From assembly GCA_009617715.1 (NCBI GenBank), contig VTFK01000145.1:496001-560000 (forward strand): a DNA stretch of 64,000 nucleotides, given 5' to 3'. The number at the start of each line of letters is the position of its first letter. Within the stretch, counting starts at the first letter, position 1. Below are positions 1 to 10,577 of the stretch, in pieces. A program made the translations under genes and the position numbers. A model generated the notes under the pieces. It worked only from the letters and a program-made list of their open reading frames with translations. It searched no databases and had not been told where the DNA came from. The DNA comes from Plectrocnemia conspersa (lineage: Eukaryota > Arthropoda > Insecta > Trichoptera > Polycentropodidae).

Positions 1-892
1 GAACTTGCTTTTAGATTTAGTATAAAATAATTATAGAAAACATTACTACCTCTACTACTGTTACAACTGCTATTATTAGTAATGCTAAAAATAATACTAT
101 TTATAATAATAACACTATTGCTACTGCTACTACTGCATTATTTGTCGTTTATATTTTGTTTAACTGTGACTCATGGCTGTATATATTATTTGGGTTAGAT
201 AAAATATACTATATTTTTGTTGTATTTTGCTTGGTTAGAAATATTTACTTTAACTCATATTTCTTTATTAAACGCTATTTTGATTCTGCCAAAAAACATT
301 TTTATTAAAATTTGTTACTATTTTTATATTTAAAATTTAGATAACAATAAGATAAATTAATAACAAAAATTCCTAAGTTTAAAAATATATAGATCTCACT
401 TAAATATTTTCGCACTAAGCTTTTACAAGAAACATTCAGGTTAATTAGTAGTGAATATGGGACCAACTATTATTCAATTTTGGATGAGATCATATTTACT
501 TAATGTACCCAATTTTAACTTAAAACCAAATATTTTAACACATAGCACATATCCTTAAATTTAAAGTTATTTATATTAACTCAATCAAGTAATAAGATTT
601 ATAAAATAAAAAAAAAGTATGAAATATTATTAATACTAAAATTAAATAGCATTGCATATTTCCGAAAGAAGTTATTATCTTATCCTTTAAGCTCCAGATA
701 TGTTTTTGTTGAATAAATATGTGATATCTATATGAATAAAGTAGCTCATTCTTACAGATTTTTTAATATCTAATATGTATGACCTAGCTCGATTATAAAT
801 TCGTGAAATTAGAATAAAAACTAGGTAAACTTAATCTGCGATGATCGATTGGAATTAAAATTATATAATAAACCAGGTACTAATTCATTTCA
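1..892. other. AT-rich non-coding sequence
   Basis: No credible coding region is visible. Around 50-140 the sequence is a loose mixture of CTA/TAT/ACT trinucleotides, a decayed simple-repeat patch. Nothing else stands out. Confidence 0.7.
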
Positions 893-997
893 AAGTGATT
901 TTTCTGACTATTAAAATTACACTAAGTTTAAAGCATCTGAAGACTTCATCTAAGTGATTTTTCTGACTATTAAAATTACACTAAGTTTAAGGCATCA
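893..997. repeat. Tandem duplication, 59-bp period
   Basis: The block beginning AAGTGATTTTTCTGAC at 893 is repeated from 952. The second copy runs about 46 bases and is nearly identical, with AAAGCATCT becoming AAGGCATCA. The high identity suggests a recent duplication. It directly abuts a copy of repeat family A at about 1010 and may have arisen at that element's edge. Confidence 0.9.
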
Positions 998-1009
998 GAT
1001 TTGCAAAAG

Positions 1010-1165
1010 CCTTCCAACTTATATTATAAACGAGAGGAGACTAACTCAACTCGAGCCCAGCGAAGATCGCAGAAGCCGCCGCTTCTCTCTTCGTATCAAT
1101 TGATCCAGCTCGATGATTTGAATCTAGAGCAAACCCACTTTAAGACGCGTGCAGCATATAGATAC
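1010..1165 (+). repeat. Interspersed repeat family A, copy 1
   Basis: Shares a core with copies at 2990-3075, 18150-18352 and, in part, 23985-24045. Read on the plus strand the open frame gives PPLLSSYQLIQLDDLNLEQT then HF. On the minus strand, the 18-kb copy gives PPLLSSHSHLVHFDVRNQEQ then THF. The nucleotide core, on the opposite strand, is AAAGTGGGTTTGCTCT. It could be a fragment of a transposon coding region or a non-coding repeat whose frame happens to stay open. The family is not identified. Confidence 0.65.
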
Positions 1166-2085
1166 ATCCACAGACAAAACTTTTTATTCGTTTTTTCAAT
1201 TTTTTTTTTCAAATTTAAAATTTTTGCCTAACCAAAATTAACATCCCTGACTTGAAAGCCAAGAAAAAATTGTTTTAAAAAAAAAATTAAAAAATCAAAC
1301 ATCAACAGTAAATTTAACATAAAATACAATTTATTATACCTTTGTGGCATAGAAAGATGCTTAACTTTTCTGTAGTATATCGTGAGATCACTTGATTAGC
1401 ATATTCTCTTAAGCAACATGTATTTTGCTACAAAAATATCATATAATCACCCCAGTTAAATATGGCTTGGAAATTTATCCAAATGTCAAAAATAAATAAA
1501 GTTCCAGTATTTGGTAAATATTTATTATTTATATTGTTTTAAATCAATTTGAGGGTTTATAAAGTTTTACAAAGTATTTCACAAATTTACTAAGCTATTT
1601 CTCTCATTTAAAACCTCATTGTTATATTTGAAATATTAACGCTTTATTATGGTAATTTATTTTAGATAGCTTATAACATTACGCAATACAATCATGTTAT
1701 TTAAAAATGTTTTTCAAAAAAGTGATATACAAGTTTAAATAATAAACAAACGTGAACTACTTCTAAAAGGTTAACAGGGATTAAAAGCGAAACATCGATT
1801 TTTTGTCATTGTATATATAAAATATTTTTTTCAAACCAATGAATCAAACCTATGTATATTTCGCCGGAAACTTACAAAATCATATATACATATATTATAT
1901 TACAAGTAGAGCTATAGAACAATGGCAGGCTGAATTCATTAAATGCGTAAATAGAACACGTGCTTGAACTATTTTATAATTGACAGGAATTGATTTTTTA
2001 AATAGTATACTGTTAATTAAATTCTTGTAATAATGTACTTATGATCGTGAAATAATTTAATTAATCATCTATACAGATAACTGGC
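1166..2085. other. AT-rich non-coding sequence
   Basis: T and A homopolymer runs and short open frames only. No repeat or gene signal recognised. Confidence 0.7.
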
Positions 2086-2460
2086 AGAGTTTCAGAACAA
2101 TGGCAGATACGAAAGTAAATCACACGAGCACATTCAAGAGAAATTTATTTTTTCGAAATAAATTTCGTCGGCACGTTATTCACGGGAATTTAAGATATTA
2201 TACGGTGGGAATATATGAATTATATATAATACCTATGGCTGGCGGTGGACAGTGTGTGGCCACGGGGCCAGCCGAGTATAATGATCCATTGTATGAGAAA
2301 TGAAATTTGTTCAGTAAGCTATTGCTGGGCCCTCATGCGAGGGAACATTATTTATGGTGCAGGGAGATTCCGACTTTTAGATATAGTGCACGACAATAAA
2401 CCTATAAGACAATTTATTCATTTTTTCCCCGTTAGAAATACAAAATAATAAAACACGCCA
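2086..2460. other. GC-richer island
   Basis: Less AT-rich than its surroundings, with two overlapping short frames open on the plus strand (2100-2303 and 2245-2448). The peptides match nothing I recognise and no splice signals frame them convincingly. A conserved non-coding element is the more likely reading. Confidence 0.35.
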
Positions 2461-2989
2461 CGAATTACGCTATTAACCCGAATACGCTTTCATAGAAAAG
2501 TATATATACACACAATCAGTTAAATATTAGGATAACAAATCGAGTGGTTTGCTTGTTGAATAAGTTATAAAAAACGAAAAATATAACTTCTTACTACAAA
2601 AAATAATGTATTGAAATTATTATATATATTATTATGTTAAGAAATACATACGATGCATTATTTATATATGTAACTATATTATAAACAGTCACAAACGGTG
2701 CAAATTAGCAACGTGACATTTGCACATGTTATTCTAGCTGCCATTTTAGGTCAATTGCGCTATTTTAAATCAACTTGATCTTTTATGTTTTTGACACAGG
2801 TTCCTGTCAGAAGTAATAGATTTGCGCTTATATACGCAAGGTAGAGATAAATATGTTTTTTTGCTTTAGCTTCTTATGACACAAGCACCAATAGGGATAA
2901 GATCTGAAAGGGATTTATTTTTGTTAAGACACTGTTTGTTATTAAATATAAAACATGCTGCACAACAATTAAGAAATGTTGTCCGTAGG
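2461..2989. other. AT-rich non-coding sequence
   Basis: No gene or clear repeat seen. The stretch 2690-2880 is slightly less AT-rich. Confidence 0.65.
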
Positions 2990-3075
2990 TGCGTTCTTAT
3001 GTTGCGTCTTTAAAGTGGGTGTGCTCTGGATTTCGGACGTCAAGTTGGACCAGTGGAAGCGAAAATAGAACTTTA
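2990..3075 (-). repeat. Interspersed repeat family A, copy 2
   Basis: The plus strand has CTTTAAAGTGGGTGTGCTCT followed by GGATTTCGGACGTCAAGTTG, closely matching the 18150 copy. The minus-strand translation contains SLPLVQLDVRNPEHTHFKDA, the same peptide signature as the other copies. It is truncated relative to copies 1 and 3. Confidence 0.65.
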
Positions 3076-3205
3076 AGTTTTGACAATATAGCTGATCCCA
3101 CATCTTAAATTAAAATAAATAATCCTTATTTAATAAGTTGTTATGCAACGTCAATCATATGAATTTGTGGCAACCACATAAATAGGTTCACATTTAAAAG
3201 GGCAA

Positions 3206-3263
3206 TTGTCTCATTGTGACAATGATCTTGACCAAAAACGTTCATTCATTAACAATGAGACAA
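3206..3263. repeat. 12-bp perfect inverted repeat
   Basis: Arms TTGTCTCATTGT (3206-3217) and ACAATGAGACAA (3252-3263) are separated by 34 bases. A second small hairpin, CATTGTGACAATG, overlaps the left arm. It lies just upstream of the LTR-like block. It could be a protein-binding palindrome or a decayed terminal repeat. Confidence 0.75.
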
Positions 3264-3399
3264 ATATCATGGTACAAGAGGGATTTATTTTGACCACACA
3301 ACATGAGTCGTTAAGAGAATCCCTTTGTGACAAAACGTACCTAATAAATCAATAGATTGCAAACCCTTTCCGAAGAATTTGAAAGTCTGGACAAACAAA

Positions 3400-3810
3400 A
3401 AACTCGCTTATGAAAATGCATATCCGATTTCTCGAGCTCTACGAAGCGACTGCAGCGATTGGCTAGGAGATCATGCACAATCGCGATTGCTCAGCAAGCA
3501 TGCAACCCCTAAAGGATATAAGCCCAGACTCCGATGAGGAGAGGGCGGACAGCCGGAGACAGCAGAGACAAGAGACGGGCAGAGAGCCAGCGACGCAGTC
3601 GATCTACCAAGCTACGCGCCCTTACCGACAGACCTGAAGATCACACCTGACACTTGCAGCACGCATCCACAAGAACCCTGAGAATCATCTACCAGCATCA
3701 CCACCTGCGCCACCTTCACCGCAGTTGGGAGAAACGTCACGCCGTATAATCAAATATCACTTAATAAAAAGTCCATCTAGATTCACACAATTGGCCCCAA
3801 GGTCAACCAC
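3400..3810 (+). mobile_element. LTR-like block (possible solo or 5' LTR)
   Basis: Base composition changes abruptly to GC- and purine-rich. In order there is a TATA-like GGATATAAGCCC near 3515, a transcript-start-like purine-rich block (GAGGAGAGGGCGGACAGC), then AATAAAAAGTCC near 3765 resembling a poly(A) signal, and an end CACACAATTGGCCCCAAGG where TTGGCCCCAAGG resembles a tRNA primer-binding site. This order is that of an LTR. No second LTR and no gag or pol reading frame is seen downstream, so if real it is a solo or truncated LTR. Confidence 0.4.
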
Positions 3811-4139
3811 CCCCAAGGCTACACCTCCTAAAAGTTATTATATTTACATAGTACTTGGTTTCAATAGTTAAATAATTTTGTTATTTAATTTTGTAAAACT
3901 AATTTTTGATTTTTGCTTTATTAATTGTATTGTATTTATCAGACAATGTCAAGTGTAGGTAATAAATAATGAAAATATTTAAAAACATATTTTACTTATA
4001 AATATACGTCGTTGTTTTGGTACTTATTGAGTTACTAAGAATAATAATAATCAAATTAGCTCTACGCGTTCTAGCTAGGAAACATTTTTATCTTATTTTA
4101 TTTATATAATATATTGATTGTTTTTGAATACTTTGGTTT
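3811..4139. other. AT-rich non-coding sequence
   Basis: Nothing recognised. Confidence 0.65.
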
Positions 4140-4615
4140 TAGCAGGACCTTTCGGCACACAACGGACAAAAGGTCAATACATAACACGCACTGTTATTTT
4201 TCCACAAATTTCTCTCAAATAATATTCGCCGCACTTTTTGGATGTATTTTTAAATTTCATCCTTGCAACATTTAATATTCGCAAATATGGCAAACATCTG
4301 TCGGAAGCTCCATTTTATACGAATATATACATACATGCAGCACATATAATATGTTTATATTTAGCGCTCGGAAGCGGCTCGTAACCGCTGCGGCATCTAC
4401 ATGCCGATAGCGAAACAGGAAACGCCCGTCTGTCCGTCTGTCCGGAAGAGCAGGAAACGTACATTTATCATAATTATGGGACGAAAGCTTGGAAAATCGG
4501 GCGTCAATTTTCGCCCGGGGCACCTGCTACGCCACACAGTGGTCCGGGTTAACAATCTATGCAATGATGTGGGTTTTGCTAAAAAGAGTTCCCTCTATAT
4601 ATTCATTTAAATGTG
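4140..4615. other. GC-richer island
   Basis: CpG-containing stretch with short open frames on both strands (4272-4523 minus, 4401-4610 plus), which argues for relaxed composition, not coding. It contains a short CTGTCCGT tandem and GGCGTCAATTTTCGCCCGGG, a small inverted repeat. A regulatory element is possible. No protein family recognised. Confidence 0.35.
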
Positions 4616-4796
4616 TTCCGAATAAGGTCGATGATTTCGTCAAATTATTTCCAAAGGTTACACTTTATATTTTTATTTATATATAAATGTTCAATAACAT
4701 TATTATGGCATTTCCACTGTTACTAACCTCTTGTCTTTCAAAATAAAATTCAACGGTAAACAACCGTAAATAATAACAAAAAAAAGGTAAAGTTTT

Positions 4797-5252
4797 ATGG
4801 CACCCCGACAAAGCCACGCAAGACAATCCCGCGCCGACTAAGCCGCGCCGTCATAGCCGCGTAAAGTCAAAACAAAATTCATTTTATAACATGATTTTTA
4901 TTTATTAATAATTACAAATATATATAGGAAAAGGAAGGCGTCTCGCTACCGCTCGCGCCGACTTTCACTGTAGAACCAAACAACCTAACCTTTTTTTAAT
5001 GATATTGTATTGATTTATGTCGCGGCAATGTCGGGGTCCAGCATCATGTATGACTAACTGTTCAAAAAAAGTGAATCACTAGTGATAGAGCTGTCCATAA
5101 AACAAAATAATTGGAATTAAAAAAATCATTTTCTTTCATTTCATTCAATTTTATAATTTTGATTTGCAATGTTGGCGCGGCTTTATCGTCACGGCAATGT
5201 CGGGGTTGTATTGCGCGGGATTGTCCGGCGCGGCTTTGTCGGGTCCCCAAGT
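4797..5252. mobile_element. TIR element with iterated GACAAAGCCGCGCC units
   Basis: Terminal inverted repeats of 32 bp (4803-4834 and 5213-5244) match at 28 of 32 positions. Each end is an array of 14-16-bp units. The left array has units starting near 4806, 4821, 4835 and 4849 (GACAAAGCC, GACAATCCC, GACTAAGCC, GTCATAGCC, each followed by a CGCG-type tail). The right array carries the same units inverted. A further end-like sequence, GTCGCGGCAATGTCGGGGTC, sits internally at 5019-5038, so the structure may be two nested or partially duplicated elements. No transposase is encoded, so it is non-autonomous. The superfamily is not assigned. Confidence 0.75.
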
Positions 5253-5773
5253 TTTATAATTTTACACGTGTCCTAAAGCTTATATAGGCTTAAATTTTAT
5301 GCTGCTGTATGTGATTATAGTGAATACTGAATGCTCGGCAGCATATTTCATATTTATTTGTAAAAGCTAAACCATCGTCATTTGTGTGATTTTTAACATT
5401 TTATTGAAATCTAGAAATACAAATACACAAAATTACGTCTTGAAATTAAAAAAAATTAAACAATTAAGCAGCTTTAATTTTTTATTTAAAAAACACGCAC
5501 ACTAAACCTAAAACAATTATATGTTAGGAGTTGACAACCAGCCACTGTAATATAATATATTATTTTTTTTATTTATTTTGTGTGGAATGGACCAAAATAT
5601 TTACATTTATAGCCGGATGTGATCCAGACAAAAAACCTTGAAACAAGCATTGCCAGCTTTAAACAAGTATGAGAACAAAATATATCAGGACGTTATCTCA
5701 GGAAAATTCATTAATTAAATTAATTTGATAGTTTACTTTAAGAAAAATATTTGAAAATAAATAATTAGATTTT
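5253..5773. other. AT-rich sequence before hAT remnant
   Basis: No frame extends the hAT homology upstream convincingly. The region may include decayed transposon sequence, but I cannot support it. Confidence 0.5.
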
Positions 5774-6028
5774 TTGATCAAAATAGGTGATATTGAGGAA
5801 TATATGGAATTAAGTAAAAGAGCTATTAAAAAATTTGTGACATTGCAAACAACCCATCTTTGTGAACAAACTTTGTTGAAAATGTTGTCAATAAAAAACA
5901 AAAATAAAAATCGTATTCACTTAGCGACACATCTTCAAATTGCATCATCTACAATTATACCTAGGATTAACGAACTAGTTATTAATAATAAAATAATGTA
6001 TTTGATGTATGAAAAGGATATTGATTGA
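5774..6028 (+). pseudogene. hAT transposase C-terminal remnant
   Basis: An 84-residue open frame reads ELSKRAIKKFVTLQTTHLCE, then LSIKNKNKNRIHLATHLQIA and IIPRINELV. This is the pattern of the C-terminal dimerisation domain of hAT-like proteins of the ZBED5/SCAND3 type: a conserved AI..L..F.TTYLCE block, an IKTK.R.RL block, and a final S.I.PRI..L. The methionine at the start is incidental, since the real domain would begin far upstream. The catalytic core is absent, so this is a truncated fossil. It is distinct from the larger hAT copy near 38.9-40.1 kb. Confidence 0.7.
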
Positions 6029-6316
6029 TTCTGTACAAAAGGAAGTTGATTTTTTTGTAGATTTTTACAAATATTACTTAAAAAATATAGTATTTAACTT
6101 AACTGTAATTTATTTTGAATTTTTATTTTTTAAGTGTAATTAATTGTTTTTTTAATATGTAAATTTTAATGTAAACTTTCAGTTAATATATTTTTTATGT
6201 TTGTGAATTTATATCTATTATATGTATATAATTTTTATCACTATATAATTTTTTTTTATTAATTTATGAAATGTTATTTATTACATTTTTTTTAAGATAA
6301 TATGTCATACTAACTG
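6029..6316. other. AT-rich, possible 3' part of hAT remnant
   Basis: Very AT-rich. Expected to include the 3' untranslated part of the preceding hAT fragment, but no terminal inverted repeat is seen. Confidence 0.4.
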
Positions 6317-6442
6317 TTATTGCAGCGCAGGTAGAAACAAAAACAGCACACAATCGTATTTTTGTGCTACGTATACAATTTTTTTCTTGTGACTCGGAAT
6401 ATATGTATAAAAAATTGGAAGCTGTCGCGTACGCTGCAATAA
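6317..6442. repeat. 126-bp segment bounded by 11-bp inverted repeats
   Basis: Arms TTATTGCAGCG (6317-6327) and CGCTGCAATAA (6432-6442) are perfect, with weak similarity continuing inward. An internal AGCACA/TGTGCT pair adds secondary structure. This is compatible with a tiny MITE. No second copy was found in the window. Confidence 0.5.
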
Positions 6443-7055
6443 AGTACACACAAAATAAATAAATTCAAACAAAATACAGCAAATATATTAACTTACTTAA
6501 TAATCCAGTGAAGCTCTCGATTATTTTTCGTTCATTTAATTCATAAATTAAATAAAGGTGCACAATACTTTTATTTTAAAAATCTTTATAAAATCTCAAA
6601 ATATGATATTTGCTCGTAGCAATGATAATTACTACATAATCAAGCATATTTGTAAGTAAAATTAAGTAAAATTATAATTCTCAAGATTGCTTAACAAATG
6701 GCTAAGCCATAGTTTTACGCTTTTAATACGCCACTAATACGCTTTTATTTTAAAATTTTCAAAAAAAAAAGAAGCTTTTGCTGTTTCTTCTTTAGGCAAT
6801 CAAATATATTAAAAGCTTATTTAAAATAACAACGTTCATTATAAAATATAAAACGATCGAAGAAAAAATTGCTGTCTTTTGCTTTTGTTTCTGCCACTTA
6901 ATTTAAGCTGTTTGTTAAGCTTTAAATTAAGCGTTAGAATAATGTTTTTATTTTTATGTAGTTCATTAGAATAATATAGTATTATAATATACTAAAATCT
7001 ATGGCGGTGTTTACATCTAATGTATTTCGTTATACTTACTTCGCTATCTCGTGCT
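6443..7055. other. AT-rich non-coding sequence
   Basis: Nothing recognised. Confidence 0.65.
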
Positions 7056-7059
7056 GGTT

Positions 7060-7195
7060 CAGGTCAGAATAGCGTAGTACGTATCGTATAGACTAGTAAC
7101 CCAGAGGCCACGGGTTCGAGTCACGGCAGCAGACTGCGTTAATATTAAGAACCGGCCCCAGCTGAAAAGTGACATGTATTGATTATATATTATAA
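7060..7195 (+). mobile_element. tRNA-derived SINE head
   Basis: An A-box-like TAGCGTAGTACG (7070-7081) is followed about 30 bases later by a good B box, GGTTCGAGTC (7113-7122), the internal RNA polymerase III promoter layout of a tRNA. Acceptor-stem pairing is poor, so this is not a working tRNA gene. The downstream GC-richer tail AAGAACCGGCCCCAGCTG fits a SINE body. Boundaries and target-site duplications are not clear. Confidence 0.6.
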
Positions 7196-7494
7196 TACAC
7201 AGATGTCATCGATTTCCATACTTTTAGTTTGGTAGTTAATACTTACTTGTAGGTATTCATTATGGTTGTTTAACTTATCCAGTTTGTACAAATTTACCTC
7301 GTTGTAACGCATTGAGTTTATGCGTGTTAGGTTAGAATGAAAGATTAAAAAATGTATATTTTTATTCGAAACTTTTATTAAGCAAGTTTTTCTGTTATCT
7401 TTGTATATTAATCCTACTTTTAGAAGACCAATTAGTTTTTAAATTTAAAATTATTGTTATTATTCATTAAAATTTTACCCTAAATACTTATTAG
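7196..7494. other. AT-rich non-coding sequence
   Basis: Nothing recognised. Confidence 0.6.
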
Positions 7495-7747
7495 GTGTTT
7501 TCAATGCGTCATAATAGCCATTATATAAACAATAGGAAAAGCATTAAATTATATAAAAAAACAATTACCGTGCACATCTAAAATATAGGAATATATATAT
7601 TTTTCAGCTCCCCATAAATAATGTTATTATAAAATAAAAATTATAATACTAATATAAAATAAAAATAGGATAGCTCACGCAAGAGGAGCGGTCCTAAGCA
7701 TTGATTTACTGGCCGAGATGGAAAGCACAAGGGACGCGATCGCGACT
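7495..7747 (+). repeat. Interspersed repeat family B, copy 1
   Basis: Starts GGTGTTTTCAATGCGTCAT and ends at GCGATCGCGACT. The same order of segments occurs at 59982-60166 (CAATGCGTCAT, then a GTGCACNTCTAAAAT-like block, then GGCACTGGCG or ACTGGCCGAG, then GCGATCGCGACT), and the first segment also occurs at 29272-29340. All three copies lie on the plus strand. No coding frame is seen. Probably a non-autonomous transposon or SINE-like repeat. Confidence 0.65.
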
Positions 7748-7949
7748 ATTTATGGCCCTCTAAAGTGCTATGAACGAAGTTCGTAAATTTACCAGCATTT
7801 GAATGAGAGAAAGATACATTATTTTGTATTGCAACATACTATTGGTTTGGTGAGTAGAAAGTGCTTGTAATATTTTTTGCTGCATTGTAAGTATTAATTT
7901 TCGAGTTAAAAAAATCTTGAATATGGTAATACAGTAAAACTAAATAGCC

Positions 7950-8215
7950 AGACCACTGTGCGACATCGCGAGATGGCATCTGCGGAATTCCCCCATGCAT
8001 GTGTACGTTTGTATTGTGTTCGATATATTGTTTTTCGCGGGTCGCTAGACAAGATGCTGCCGTGGGGGTCGCAAAACAATATATCAATTCGGAAAAAAGG
8101 GATGTTCCAAAGCACAAAGCACGCATTTAACCAAGCGACTCGAGCAATATTTTCAATTTTTCCGGGCGACGCTCGCGAATATTTCCTCTATTCGCTGTTT
8201 ATAAGGACGATATGT
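7950..8215. other. GC-richer island with hairpin
   Basis: Open in overlapping frames on both strands (7839-8126, 7958-8263), indicating composition more than coding. It carries a perfect 13-bp inverted repeat, GATATATTGTTTT at 8022-8034 and its complement at 8073-8085, enclosing a GC-rich 38-base loop that has a few further pairs. The 64-nt span is of pre-miRNA size, but the stem is short. A conserved regulatory element or structured RNA is possible. Confidence 0.4.
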
Positions 8216-10429
8216 TTTTTGCGTAAATGTGTGTCTGTGTATGTATTGAGGCATGTATATTGAGATTTATATATTTCTAATACATTTTATTTATTTTAAC
8301 TTCACGTGACTCAAGTATGAGTTACCATTACAACTATATAAAATAATTTTAAGATGCAACTTTAATTAGATTGTAATTGTACATCATTTTTGAAAGGTAA
8401 TAAAGCATGATTTAAAAATAGGTATATTTTATAACAATATAAGGTAAATTAAAAAAGTTAAATACAGAAATTAAGACCCGTTTAATTTATTTGCAACTTA
8501 GCAAAAGTTTTTAAAATATATTTTTATATATCCATTACACATTACTATAATTTAAAAAGCAGTATAAAACGTATAGACTTATCAAACAAAATATTTATCA
8601 ATCTCTAAAAGGCACTATATCAAAAAAGACGTTGCTGAACTGCCAGTTCCATTGATAAAAAACTTGTCAAATTATCAAATAAGACTTTATTATTTAAGAT
8701 ACAATTGTGTTTTATTTTAGAATCATATATAGTAAACAGTAAATAATTAACTATATGGACAAATAGAATTTAATGCGAATGTCATAATAATATTTTATTA
8801 TTATTTAAAAAACGTATCTCAAATCAAGTTTTCATTTATAGATAAGTATAAGTAATTGGACTATAAATAAAATAAATATTTTGTAAAGCAAAATAACATA
8901 TCAATACAACATACAATAATGGTCTAATCTTCAGCGTTACATTGATTAATATTATATAGATTCTAATGTATTTTGCCACGTGCTACATCTATTATGCTAT
9001 AGTTTAGTCACACACCCTAACATATGTAGCATATGTGTAGGGGTACAACCAAATTTCAAATGGCTCACTTTAACGTAAAGGCCAAATAGTTATAAGGAAA
9101 AATAACAATTGATACTTTTTTACCAGCGATATTAATTAATTAGTGATAAAAAAATACAGAAACCAAATAATAAATAAATAAAATACATATGGAAATAAAT
9201 ATTTAGCCATGAAATCTTGTTTTATAGTTTATTTAATATTCTGTTTTTAACTTAATAATTCAACAAATCATCATTAGTTAATTAACATTGTAGTAAATTT
9301 AACTTTGTCAACAAATTATAGTTATTTTGACAATATATCTATTATATGATTTTGATTATTGTTTTATTTTATATTTGATTTTAAATATTTTTATATATGT
9401 TACAGAATATATATAAATATTGTATAACTAAATATAATTGTGTTTTTTTAATGTAGCGTGTAACTAAAGATGATTTGATTTTGATTTATGTATGTATAAA
9501 TATAAGCAATATATTTGTTATCGTATAATTTTATTCTATCGCTGGTCCAATATTTAGAATGTATTAATTTGATTAGTATTCGGATGTTGTAAAGAAATAA
9601 TTCGTACACTAAAACTGTAAAAAAATTCTATTTAAAACGCATTTAATTCATTTTAGATGAAATACAAATAAAAGCAATTTTAATTTTTATGCTATAAAAA
9701 GAAAAGATTTTTTTATTAAAAATATAGCATACGTTTTAATATTTTGTATAAAACTATAAAATGAATAGATAAGCTTGAAACTTAGTAAATCAGAAACCTT
9801 ACTGGATCCAGTAAAAAAAAAAATTTCATAATTTAATTCGCAAGAAATTTACCCTTTATGTAGCTTTTAATTATGGCTTCAAGCTTTTTGTTTTTTTTTC
9901 ATGATTTTTGCACAAAGTAGACCTATAATATGAATGTGTAGTTTAAACTTTTTTTTTTTGTAAATTAAATTTTGAGTTAATTTTTTTAACGATAATTGTT
10001 CATATTAAAGGAGGTATTTAAGTATTTATTTTTATTGGGAATTAGGTAGGCTCAGGTGAGTATTCAGCTTAAGAAATTGGTAGTCGGGGGACCTTTAACT
10101 TTTTACCACTGACAACTTAATGACATTGAACGCTTATTTTACCTTAAAGCGTCCCTAAAGGGTGTTTTATTGCTTTCCGTGCGCCTTTGAATCGATTTTA
10201 TTGTAATTTGTTGACCTTGTAAAAATGCTTGCCTTTATATTGTGTTTTATTCCAATAAATTGCGCTGTAAAATAAATTTGTCTGTTTTATTCAAGTTTAT
10301 TTATATATTTTAACATATAAGATAATGTTTATAGATTTAGTCGACCATTAAGTAGCTTACATTAAAATATACTAAATAAGATAATGATTAAAACGAACAT
10401 TTTTGCAGTAAATTTAATTGTTTATATTG
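8216..10429. other. AT-rich non-coding sequence
   Basis: Mostly featureless. Two small symmetric sequences occur: CCCTAACATATG/CATATGTGTAGGG at 9014-9042, and the perfect 16-bp palindrome TTACTGGATCCAGTAA at 9799-9814. A consensus-like 5' splice site, GGCTCAG then GTGAGT, lies at 10051-10061 without a convincing upstream exon. Confidence 0.6.
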
Positions 10430-10577
10430 TATATTTTATTTTATTTTATTTTATTAATTTATTTAGCTTGATAGCTAATCTTTACATCTAACAAATTTAG
10501 TAAACATATATAAAAAATATATAAAAAATACATAACAGAAAGAAAAAATAAAAATATACAATAATAAAGACTTAATA

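Noticed and set aside
7060..7140. Functional tRNA gene
   Set aside because: A and B boxes are present but the acceptor and anticodon stems do not pair. Better read as a SINE head. The same applies to 36497-36575.
10051..10061. Consensus 5' splice site CAG/GTGAGT
   Set aside because: No convincing exon upstream. Single splice-site matches are common by chance.
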